Shown piece by piece: positions 56,375 through 64,000 of a stretch of 64,000 nucleotides of DNA. The stretch spans positions 1,302,001-1,366,000 of the forward strand of contig JAHQIY010000013.1 of NCBI GenBank assembly GCA_019054805.1, written 5' to 3'. Positions within the stretch are counted from its first letter, which is position 1; each line of letters begins with the position of its first letter. The notes beneath the pieces were generated by a model that did not search any database, had not been told where the DNA came from, and saw only the letters and a program-made list of their open reading frames with translations. Position numbers and translations under genes: made by a program. The stretch is from Brachionus manjavacas (lineage: Eukaryota; Rotifera; Eurotatoria; Ploima; Brachionidae).

Positions 56375-58444
56375 TTAGTTTGGAAATATTTTTTTTATAT
56401 TAAAAATGGAATTTTGAGTAAGGTAATAGTTGTGTATTTCATCACCTTGCATGTCGTCTATGTGGTCGATTTTAGTCGACCCATTGTTAAAATCACTAAA
56501 TAGATCACATAAATTTTCATTTTTTAGAGTAAGCCTTTTGACACATTTTAAGTGTTCGAGCATCTCTATAAGCTCTAAAGTCATTATTGGTTGCAGGACA
56601 GGACAAAAATGAGAGCTGATTGAGCTAAAGGATGCATTTGGATTTGTTTTCAAAAATAGAATTATACTTTCAAGCATTTTTTTGAGTACCGGACGATTTA
56701 GAAGGCCGTCTATGTACCGCCAAGGTCGGGGTATAATACAGATGGGTTTATAGTTTTTCAAACTTGCATTGGTTTCTTTGGCTCTTTTTTCTATAGCTAC
56801 ATCGTGCAATTCATTTGCGGGCTCATTTTGATTGTCATTCGAACAATCTTCATCGTCCCAATTTCCTCGGCCACGTAAACTCTTAAACGACTCAATGACC
56901 CAGTGCTTTTTGAATTCGTTGGCAACATAGACTCTTTCAGCAACTCCAACAGCAAGCACCAAGTGATTATCAGTCAAAATTTTGAGAATTTTTTTTAACA
57001 CTATCATTTTTATTTTTATTTTAGAGTAAGCTTCTCTTTTTAAATTGAATAAATTTATTCCAAATTGTTTTGCTGCTAAAATTATTTCGAAAATTAGCCT
57101 CACTATTTCACTCACATCCAGCTCACAATTTTGGCCAATTTCGCTCAAAACCAATTCGTTTTCTTTTATCAAATCCTCCAAGCGAACAGTGCCATTCAAA
57201 GGTATATAATTTAGTAGAGCTTTGAAAAATTCTTTTATTTCAGTATCTGTGAGTGTGTGGTCATTTGTAGCATCGTCTTGCCACGAAGACTGCAAAGTTA
57301 CTGTTTTGTTAGGCTCTGGGTAGTCACTTTTGGTTATTTTGTGAATATTCATCAAAAATTCATCACTTGGTCCTACATCTGTGCATATGTTTGAAGTGAT
57401 TTTCATTTTAATCTTGCAACTTCTCAAAGGCAATCTTTCTTGGGAAAAAAAGTTTCCTCTCAGTCCGCCATTTTTAAAGATGCTCGATTTGAATGGATTC
57501 TGTGAATTTATGGTACCTTTGCTGTTGTAATAAGCCACCTTAGCTACTCTTATTGCCACATTTGGTCGAGGTAAAATAGGTTTATTGGTTTTTCTACGCT
57601 TTGTCTCAGAACTGGAACTTAAATAGGCTTCATCTTGACTATCCAAATCGTTGAAATCAGACGAATCGTATTCTTCATCACCAATTTGCTCATTTGTTTT
57701 CAAAAAATCTTTTTTATTTGGAACATTGAAAATTCCTTTTCCTCCATGTATTCTCGATACATGATCATGCAAGGCCCGCTCACTCGATATTTTAAGTTTG
57801 CACAAACGACATCTATGCTCCTTGTTGTTTTCTCCTTCCTTGTCTTGAGTTGAAGCTGGCTCTTTTTCTTGAGACTCTTGGATTGAAGATGGTTCTTTTT
57901 CTTGAGACTCTTGGATTGAAGATGGTTCTTTTTCTTGAGACTCTTGGATTGAAGATGGTTCTTTTTCTTGTGGCTCTTGGATTGAAGATGGTTCTTTTTC
58001 TTGTGGCTCTTGGATTGAAGATGGTTCTTTTTCTTGTGGCTCTTGCATTGAAGATGGTTCTTTTTCTTGTGGCTGTTGGATTGAAGCTATTTGATTTAAG
58101 TTGGACGCATTAATTCTTGGTGAATTGGCCATAAAATTTTGAATGCTTTGCTTTTGATCTTTATTGGGATGTGACAATTCTTCGATTGCATTTGTTTCTT
58201 CACTTGGATGGTTTGATTCTTTGGAAAAAATCCTATGGGAATTGTGAGATTCATTTGTGTTGGGTTGGGCGTTTTTTTCCGCATATGCCTCGAGCATTGC
58301 GAGCGCTTTTTCGTTTATTTCAACATTAGGATCGATTAGATCTTTTTTAAGGTTCAATTTAACATTTATTTCTCCCTGTTTGATTGTCAATTTGTTTAAT
58401 TTGGTCTCCTTGATTCGTTCAAAGATTGCTTTGCGGCGTTCCAT
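56375..58444 (-). CDS. C2H2-finger protein with TFIIIC220 (GTF3C1) C-terminal-like region
   Basis: An intronless ORF of 689 residues. Residues 1-60 are a lysine-rich helix. Residues about 122-200 are seven copies of an 11-residue unit (QEPQEKEPSSI and variants). A C2H2 finger follows (CRLC...HDHVSRIH, C212/C215/H228/H233). A disordered acidic/KRRK segment comes next, then a helical C-terminal half. Its end, CIIPRPWRYIDGLLNRPVLKK, VLQPIMTLELIEMLEHLKCV and a final FP, matches the C-terminus of GTF3C1, the largest TFIIIC subunit, which binds tRNA-gene B boxes. GTF3C1 is usually about 2000 residues, and neither its N-terminal B-block DNA-binding part nor any further exon is seen. Either the subunit is split in this lineage or this is a derived paralog. 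The start is confirmed by the adjacent divergent VAC14 gene. Confidence 0.7.
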   Translation of the reverse strand: MERRKAIFERIKETKLNKLTIKQGEINVKLNLKKDLIDPNVEINEKALAMLEAYAEKNAQPNTNESHNSHRIFSKESNHPSEETNAIEELSHPNKDQKQSIQNFMANSPRINASNLNQIASIQQPQEKEPSSMQEPQEKEPSSIQEPQEKEPSSIQEPQEKEPSSIQESQEKEPSSIQESQEKEPSSIQESQEKEPASTQDKEGENNKEHRCRLCKLKISSERALHDHVSRIHGGKGIFNVPNKKDFLKTNEQIGDEEYDSSDFNDLDSQDEAYLSSSSETKRRKTNKPILPRPNVAIRVAKVAYYNSKGTINSQNPFKSSIFKNGGLRGNFFSQERLPLRSCKIKMKITSNICTDVGPSDEFLMNIHKITKSDYPEPNKTVTLQSSWQDDATNDHTLTDTEIKEFFKALLNYIPLNGTVRLEDLIKENELVLSEIGQNCELDVSEIVRLIFEIILAAKQFGINLFNLKREAYSKIKIKMIVLKKILKILTDNHLVLAVGVAERVYVANEFKKHWVIESFKSLRGRGNWDDEDCSNDNQNEPANELHDVAIEKRAKETNASLKNYKPICIIPRPWRYIDGLLNRPVLKKMLESIILFLKTNPNASFSSISSHFCPVLQPIMTLELIEMLEHLKCVKRLTLKNENLCDLFSDFNNGSTKIDHIDDMQGDEIHNYYLTQNSIFNIKKIFPN
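57853..58085 (-). repeat. 33-bp coding minisatellite, seven units
   Basis: Seven tandem 33-bp units encode QEPQEKEPSSI and its QES variant within the GTF3C1-like ORF. Units differ by one or two bases, so the array is recent and likely variable in length. Confidence 0.85.
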
Positions 58445-58599
58445 TTCAAAACTAGGGTTTTTTTAATAAAATGCACAAGCTCTATTGAGTACATGGTAAA
58501 AAATATTAATCATGTGATTCATAAAATATTTAAAAAAATTAAAATTCAACTTTTCTAATTTGATTTATTATTCGAAAAATAATTTTGATTTGATTCAAA
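58445..58599. promoter_or_regulatory. Shared divergent promoter region
   Basis: Only 155 bp separate the start codons of the GTF3C1-like gene (minus) and VAC14 (plus). Both promoters must lie here or overlap. No TATA box can be singled out in the AT-rich sequence. Confidence 0.5.
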
Positions 58600-61500
58600 A
58601 TGAGTGTGACCATTTCTAATGTGCCGGATCCTTTGCCTCCTGCAGTCACAAAGCTTCTAATAGATAAATTGTATGAAAAACGCAAGACAGCTGCGTTGGA
58701 TGTAGAAAAGTAAATAGGTTTAACTTTTAAGCAGAAAATGTTTTATCTTTATTTCAGGATCATCAAAGATAATCTTTCTTCGGGAAATCATTCTGAAATC
58801 GACAAAATTGTCAAGTATTTAAGCAAAAACTATGTTTTATCTCAGAATCAAAATAATAAAAAAGGAGGTCTGATTGGTCTTGCTGCTTGTGCCATTGCAC
58901 TTGGAAAAGTAATCATTTTTTGAGAGAAAAAAAAATTAATTTTAATTAAAGGAAGCGGTAAAATATCGAAGTGACTTAGTTCCATCGGTGTTGGCATGTT
59001 TTAGCGACCCTGACTCACGTGTTCGTTATTATGCTTGCGAATCACTTTATAACATTGTCAAAGTCTTGAGAGGCAATGTTCTTATTTATTTTAATGAGAT
59101 TTTCGATGGTCTGTGCAAACTTTGCTGTGACACGGATCTAAATGTGCGAAATGGTGCAGAGTTGTTGGATCGTCTGCTGAAAGATACTGTAACTGAAAAC
59201 TCAAGCAATGAAAGGTTCGATATCATCGTGTTAATGCAATTGCTCAGGGAACGAATTTATGCTAAAAATTCGTTCGTCAGGCAATTTTTAGTATCTTGGG
59301 TGACTAGACATGGACAACATTTTGACCTTTTTTTATAATAAAAACTATTTTTTAGCTTAAAGTTCTTGATACAGAACCAAACATCAACATAGTATTTCAC
59401 ATATCGGATTTGCTTGATGGTCTTTTTCAAATTTTGGATGACTCAAATTCAGAAATTAAAAAAATGTAATTTTGAAAATTAAATTTTGTTAGATCCATAA
59501 AATGTTTAAAAAAGGTGCGAGAGTTTATTGGGGGATTTTCTCAAAGAAATCTCTAATCCTCAAATGAAGTCAAAATATGAACTAATGGTCAACATAATAT
59601 TAATACATTGTGGAAATACAAATGGTATTTACTTATTTAATGGCTTTGGTACATCTAAAATCAGAACAATACAATAATTTATCATTAATGATAAAAATTT
59701 ATAAAAAATTTTTTACACCTTGTTACATTTACACAACTAGATTGTTATCTGCAATCTTTTGTAGAGAAAAAAAATCAATGGAATTTGGGGGTGTTAAGTT
59801 GATTTAAAAATTTAACCTTGAAGTAGATCAATACTTTTTAAAATTAAAATTTAATAACCGAAGGATTGCTACTTTAACCCCTTTGTTACCTGGCAGGAAA
59901 AGTAAAAATTTTACACAAACTCTGCTTTTTATCTGCAGTTATATTGCAAGATTCATTCAATGTGAAACTATTTTATAGAATCGTGCATTTAGACTTGCAG
60001 AGAAAATTTGCAAATGCAGAATTTATCTCAAGATTCAACTTATTTCAAAGTTGGTCAAAAGTCAAAGTCAAGTCTGAATTTTGAGTATTATTTTTTTCAA
60101 GTCAAAACTTTGACTTGAGTTATTTTTTTAGTTTTTTAGTTTCTTTTTGTAAAAGAAATTGATTTATTTCGATTTAAATCATGTTCATTTACAATATAGA
60201 AAAGTTTTTTTTTAATATTATTTATTTTTTCCAAAATTCTTGAAAATAAACTTGACTTAAATTTACTAATCCTTTATCAATGAAGTTTAAATACTAAATA
60301 AAAACTGATTTGCTCAAGTTAAAATTTGTCTCAAAACTTAACACTACCAAATTTAAAATTTTTTTTCTAGAAATTTAAATTCAGTTATGTAAATTCAACA
60401 AGGTGCATCAAACACAATTGTACTATTTTGAGCATTCTGCAAAAATTCTGCATAATTAACGAGGATTTAATTTAAGACTTAAATTTTAACTTATTAAAAA
60501 AAGTCATAGAATCGTCTAGTGGTGTTCTTTTGTACCGAATTCAATAGAACAACATATAACTAATTTATCATATTGTTTTTTTAACCCAGATGACTCAATA
60601 CAGATGACGGCAATGATGTGGTTGAAAGAGTTAATACATCTCCTAAATGAAGAAGCAGTTTTTTTTATTCCTGGAATTTTGAATGTAGTCTTGCCTTGTT
60701 TTTCTTATGGAGATGAACATTTAAAGAAAAATATCCTTTTGAAAATAATTTCGATAAGCTTTTTCATCTTTTTAATTTTTTTAATTTTCTTAACCACTTC
60801 TTAAATATCAAAGAATTATCTAGAGCAATAAATGCAAAACTATGGAGCTTAATCGAAAATTTGAGCCAAGAAAAAAAGTACCCCATGGTATTAATCATTT
60901 AGAAAATTTTAAATGTTTTTTTTTAAGCGAGGAAACAAAAATGTTAATCAACAAAATAGCTGTTGATAAATTAATTGAGACTTTGTCAAGATTCACAATA
61001 ACTCCCAGCGAGACTAGTACAGTGACAACAACCATCGAATCCTTAAGATGGTTTCTGCATCTGGTAAACAAGCAACCCGATTCAATCCTTAGTCAAATCA
61101 ATAGTTTTTTTCCAATATTAATTTCATTTTTATCCGATTCATCCAAAGAAGCAGTCGAGTTGGACTTGAAAATTCTAGCGGTCATCTCATCAAACACATT
61201 TTTGATTGATACAGACAATCAAAACGAGAATTTAAAAGCCAATTTTCCTAAATATAACAATTATTTCTCCATGTTTATGACTGAACTATTGGATTTGTTT
61301 CGTAAAGATCCAAATTTAAGATTTGAAAAGGGATCGTCAATGATTAGGTATTTTTGGACAAGTAATTAAAATTTTGTTTCAACTATTAAGCTTTTAAAGA
61401 AATTTGTGCATTCTTCTAAATCCCGAGGACATATTCCGAATGTTTTCTGAGATATTATCAAGAGAAAAAGACAGTGAGTTCGCCATTAGCATGGTCGATA

Positions 61501-62217
61501 TTTTGAACTCAATTTTATTAACTTCGTGCGAATGCTATGATCTGCGTAATTCATTAAAAGATTTTAATACCCAAGTGAATTGCAGAATTTTAAAGTTGGA
61601 TTTAAAAAAATCTAAATCTTTTTTTCAGGAAAGCTTTTCATTGTTTGTCTGTCTGTACAAAACATGGTGCCATAACCCAATAGCTGCGATAGCGCTTTGC
61701 TTGCTCTCACAAAATTATGAACATGCTTTTAACTTGGTTAATCTATTGTAACATTAACCTGTGTATTTCTTTAATTATAGTTATTAATTTTTATTTTAAA
61801 GAGGTGATATTGAAATAACTCTTAACTTATTGATAACTATTGATAAACTGGTTCAATTAATAGAATCTTCTATTTTTACATGTGAGTTTTCTTTTTTTTT
61901 TTTAATTTTGTTCTAAAATCGAATAATTTGTGATAGATCTAAGGCTGCACTTGTTACAAGTTGAACAGAATCAATATTTAGTTCGAGCACTTTATGGTCT
62001 ATTGATGGTTCTACCGCAAAGTGAAGCATTCTTTTCACTTAAACATCGTCTTGACTGCGTTCCAAATTATTACAATAAAATATCCAATTCAACCGAATTA
62101 AAGCAACCTTTAACTTCAGATCAAAGTAAAATAGATTTCAAAGAGCTGTTGGAGCATTTTGTTAAAGTTCAAGAGAGACACAAGTTTTTTAAAAAGCAAA
62201 ATAAATTTTTATCGTAA
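58600..62217 (+). CDS. VAC14: VAC14, scaffold of the PIKfyve-FIG4 complex, 12 exons
   Basis: A HEAT-repeat scaffold that holds PIKfyve and FIG4 together on endolysosomes to make PI(3,5)P2. Exons: 58600-58709, 58758-58908, 58952-59299, 59356-59465, 59515-59624, 60590-60730, 60805-60887, 60932-61347, 61400-61574, 61629-61747, 61802-61881, 61937-62217 (about 707 residues, all in phase). Signatures are [66 protein letters not shown] and [20 protein letters not shown]. The C-terminal domain has [28 protein letters not shown] and [15 protein letters not shown]. Intron 5 (965 bp) holds a repeat. Intron 6 (60731-60804) has U12-type signals. The family's central low-complexity insert is shorter here, which explains the smaller size. 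Confidence 0.95.
60731..60804 (+). other. Putative U12-type intron starting with AT, in VAC14
   Basis: The exon ends LKK at 60730 and the next bases are ATATCCTTTT, the minor-spliceosome AT-type donor consensus. No GT donor exists in the segment. TTTTCTTAAC at 60785-60794 fits the U12 branch site (TTCCTTAAC) with one mismatch. Joining at 60805 restores [18 protein letters not shown], colinear with vertebrate VAC14, and puts the 3' end 11 nt from the branch A. The intron would then end in AA. Because the donor and the next exon both contain ATATC, the cut point can slide by five bases. Confidence 0.65.
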
Positions 62218-62840
62218 TAATTAAATAATTTGCTTTTTTTTTGAATCAATAAAAACAGGATTTGTCAGCATTTAAATCAATTAAATTATTTTAAAATAAA
62301 TTTATTTAATTTAAATTTGCTTTCTCTCTTTTATTACACTTGTAATACAAAAAATTCAAATCGTATAAAAATATTTTATGAGTTAAAATGCAAGTTTAAA
62401 AATACAAGAGTTGAAATAATTTTATACTTCAAATTTTATTTTTTAAATAATAAAAAAATAAAAATTATAGTAATTAGAAAAAGAAACTCTGTTACAAAAT
62501 AAATTCAACTATTGTTTAATAAAAATATTAATAAAGTAATTCAGGGTTAAACTGTTAATGTGGTAAAACCGTAAATTCTTTTTTGAAATTCTTTTTTTCT
62601 ATTAAATTTATTTATTTATTGAATTGAATTAACCTCCTTTAAGGAGAAGTAAAAGAAAATAAAGATAAATAATTTTTTTTCTTTTTTTTTTTTAGTTGTG
62701 TTTTTGTGTTTTTTTTTAAAAAATGAAAAATTATTACCTAAAAATAAAATTCCAAAAATAAAAAAGAGCATATAAAGAACGACTTTGTTAATAAAAATAA
62801 TCAATAAAAAAGAATTTTTTTTTTCAATTAAAAAACTAAT
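62218..62840. other. 3' flank of VAC14
   Basis: CAATAAAAACAGG near 62245-62255 supplies a polyadenylation signal. The rest is AT-rich without a gene. Confidence 0.45.
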
Positions 62841-62861
62841 TTTCGCTACTTAAAAGAAAGA

Positions 62862-63080
62862 ATGAACTTATTTTCACGTATCTTACGTGGTGGCTTAATA
62901 ATGTTAGAGAATACCATAAATGTATTTGTTAATTCTTTGAAATCTTGTAAAATTTGTTTGAACTTGTGTGATGGGAAAATAATTACTTGCGGTACTTGTA
63001 ACTTTACTTATCACTTAAAATGTGTAAGTAGAACTGATGTCCCTATTAAAAAAATTTGGAAATGTTCTAATTGTTGTTAA
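62862..63080 (+). CDS. PHD-finger-like small ORF, probably LINE ORF1 remnant
   Basis: 72 codons with a zinc-binding pattern C-X2-C-X8-C-X2-C-X4-H-X2-C-X15-C-X2-C (CKICLNLC...CGTCNFTYHLKC...WKCSNC), which is the C4HC3 PHD/treble-clef arrangement. It lies directly upstream of family-1 reverse-transcriptase sequence on the same strand. PHD fingers are known in ORF1 of several LINE clades (CR1/L2-like). I therefore infer it is the N-terminal part of this element's ORF1, not a host gene. It ends at a stop just after the finger, so the rest of ORF1 is missing. Confidence 0.5.
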   Translation: MNLFSRILRGGLIMLENTINVFVNSLKSCKICLNLCDGKIITCGTCNFTYHLKCVSRTDVPIKKIWKCSNCC

Positions 63081-63266
63081 GAACATGTTAATCTCTTATT
63101 TGTATTTTTGTGTTAATCTTTTTATAATTTTTTTTTATTTTTTTCTCTTTAGCGTTAAAATAGAATAAAAAAATTTGTAAATTTGTAAAAAAATTTGGCA
63201 TGAAGGTCTACTTTTTAAATTGATTAAAATGAATCCACCTTAGATAGTAGGACATTTAAGGTAAAT

Positions 63267-63944
63267 GTGAATGACCAATTGAGCGACGAATATCAAAAAA
63301 CTGCAGGTGTTCCTCAAGGCTCAGTAATTAGTCCTCTTTTATTTAGTTTATTTATTAATGACATCCCAAAAAGAAAAAAAACAAATAATGAATACTCTCT
63401 GCTTTTCGCAGATGATCTAGTTACATTCTTCATTAATAACAAAAAGGTGAACCTAGAAAATAAGATAAATAAATACACCAACGAAGTAGAACAATGGCTT
63501 ATTAAATGGAGAATGAAGACATCAGTTGAAAAGTCGTGTTCAGTAGTCTGTTCTAGGTACAAAAAAGAGGGTGATAATCTAAACTTAAAAATCTACGGAA
63601 ACAGAATAGTGAGCCAAAAAGAAATCAAGTTTCTTGGTATTAAATTTGATTCTAGGTTAAACTTTAATATACTAGGAGACGAAATTAAAGAACGCTGCAA
63701 CAAAAGGCTAAATATTATTAAGATATTGTCAAACAAAAAATGGGGTCTCAATCAAAACACACTAGGAAATTTATATAAATCTTATGTCGGATCGATTTTA
63801 GACTATTCTTTTCCTTGCTTGAATTCATTTTCAGAAAATAATATCAAAAAACTACAAGCAATTCAGAATACAGCAGTAAGATCTATCCTTAAGTTAAAAT
63901 ATGATACTCCAACATCGTGCAACATGAAGCTTTTAATAAACTAA
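63267..63944 (+). CDS. LINE reverse transcriptase, partial (225 aa)
   Basis: Family-1 polymerase fragment. AGVPQGSVISPLLF keeps the canonical GVPQGS, EYSLLFADDLVTFF is catalytic, and about 185 residues after NDIPKRKK are almost identical to the ORF at 15779-16558. The first 33 residues differ clearly from that copy (QLSDEYQKTAGVPQGS against HLSEEYKITAGVPQSP). The start shown is only the first Met after an upstream deletion-frameshift, not a biological start. It is 5'-truncated and the C-terminus shifts frame into SCNMKLLIN. Confidence 0.78.
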   Translation: MNDQLSDEYQKTAGVPQGSVISPLLFSLFINDIPKRKKTNNEYSLLFADDLVTFFINNKKVNLENKINKYTNEVEQWLIKWRMKTSVEKSCSVVCSRYKKEGDNLNLKIYGNRIVSQKEIKFLGIKFDSRLNFNILGDEIKERCNKRLNIIKILSNKKWGLNQNTLGNLYKSYVGSILDYSFPCLNSFSENNIKKLQAIQNTAVRSILKLKYDTPTSCNMKLLIN

Positions 63945-64000
63945 AATTACTAACAGTCTCGAATCGTCTTTTTGAGTTGAGCGAGAAATATGTTGGGACA

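Larger units (their letters stand above)
62842..64000 (+). mobile_element. Family-1 LINE with PHD-finger ORF, internally deleted, cut by window edge
   Basis: A PHD-type ORF (62862-63080) is followed at about 63193 by reverse-transcriptase sequence (TTTGGCATGAAGGTCTACTT) equivalent to the upstream end of the copy at 16590. Endonuclease and N-terminal reverse-transcriptase blocks are absent. A further 31-bp deletion after AATGAATCCACCT (about 63240) removes the codons for HYLTNWIRSF. Downstream it matches the 15395-16620 copy closely and runs off the right edge. Confidence 0.65.

Noticed and set aside
57850-58113. Plus-strand repetitive ORF with MVLFLETLGLK units
   Set aside because: It is the antisense reading of the 33-bp minisatellite in the GTF3C1-like gene.

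Overview
This is AT-rich nuclear DNA from an animal. The genes are split by very short GT-AG introns, mostly about 44-57 nt with a few of 1-2 kb. They encode metazoan proteins: LLGL, VAC14, NSUN6, NSMCE4A, TXNDC11, a myeloperoxidase-type heme peroxidase, and SLC7- and SLC36-type amino-acid transporters. Between them lies a dense layer of non-LTR retrotransposons, tRNA-derived SINEs and Tc1/mariner/pogo-type DNA elements. A compact invertebrate genome such as a monogonont rotifer would fit, but that is inference. There are no prokaryotic features and no CRISPR array.

Layout. At 1-700 the 5' end of an SLC7 cationic amino-acid transporter runs off the left edge (minus strand). At 2.6-5.3 kb is a ten-exon TXNDC11-like gene (plus). 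From 5.5-8.8 kb there is a nest of LINE relics, a tRNA-like SINE candidate and a clean TA-flanked MITE. From 8.8-14.0 kb I see no gene. From 14.0-16.6 kb LINE 3' ends and a SINE are stacked. At 17.1-22.9 kb is LLGL, whose 3.2-kb first exon is strikingly GC-rich. At 24.7-27.3 kb is a secreted heme peroxidase of eight exons. At 27.9-29.0 kb is a nested LINE insertion. At 29.7-30.9 kb is an intronless, membrane-anchored JmjC/cupin-type oxygenase (minus). At 34.0-34.6 kb is a deleted LINE copy, followed by NSMCE4A (34.7-36.4 kb, minus). At 37.0-37.8 kb is a Tc1/mariner relic with long inverted repeats. At 39.0-41.1 kb is a third LINE family, and at 41.7-42.4 kb a possible Mutator-like transposase fragment.

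From 42.7-50.7 kb a pogo-type element and its flank are duplicated as a 1.63-kb direct repeat. The repeat brackets a nearly full-length Jockey-like LINE, and this is the most striking structural feature. At 51.1-52.6 kb is an SLC36-type transporter, at 52.8-56.2 kb NSUN6, and at 56.4-58.4 kb (minus) a 689-residue protein that joins a tandem repeat and a C2H2 finger to the C-terminal segment of TFIIIC220 (GTF3C1). At 58.6-62.2 kb is VAC14, which contains what looks like a U12-type intron with an AT start. At 62.9-64.0 kb is a LINE copy with a PHD-finger ORF and a reverse-transcriptase ORF that is cut by the window edge.

The host genes are unrelated housekeeping genes and form no operon or pathway. 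The tightest arrangement is SLC36-like > NSUN6 >< GTF3C1-like <> VAC14, where neighbours are only 140-160 bp apart. There is no single new system; the novelty lies in gene structure and in the mobile-element layer.
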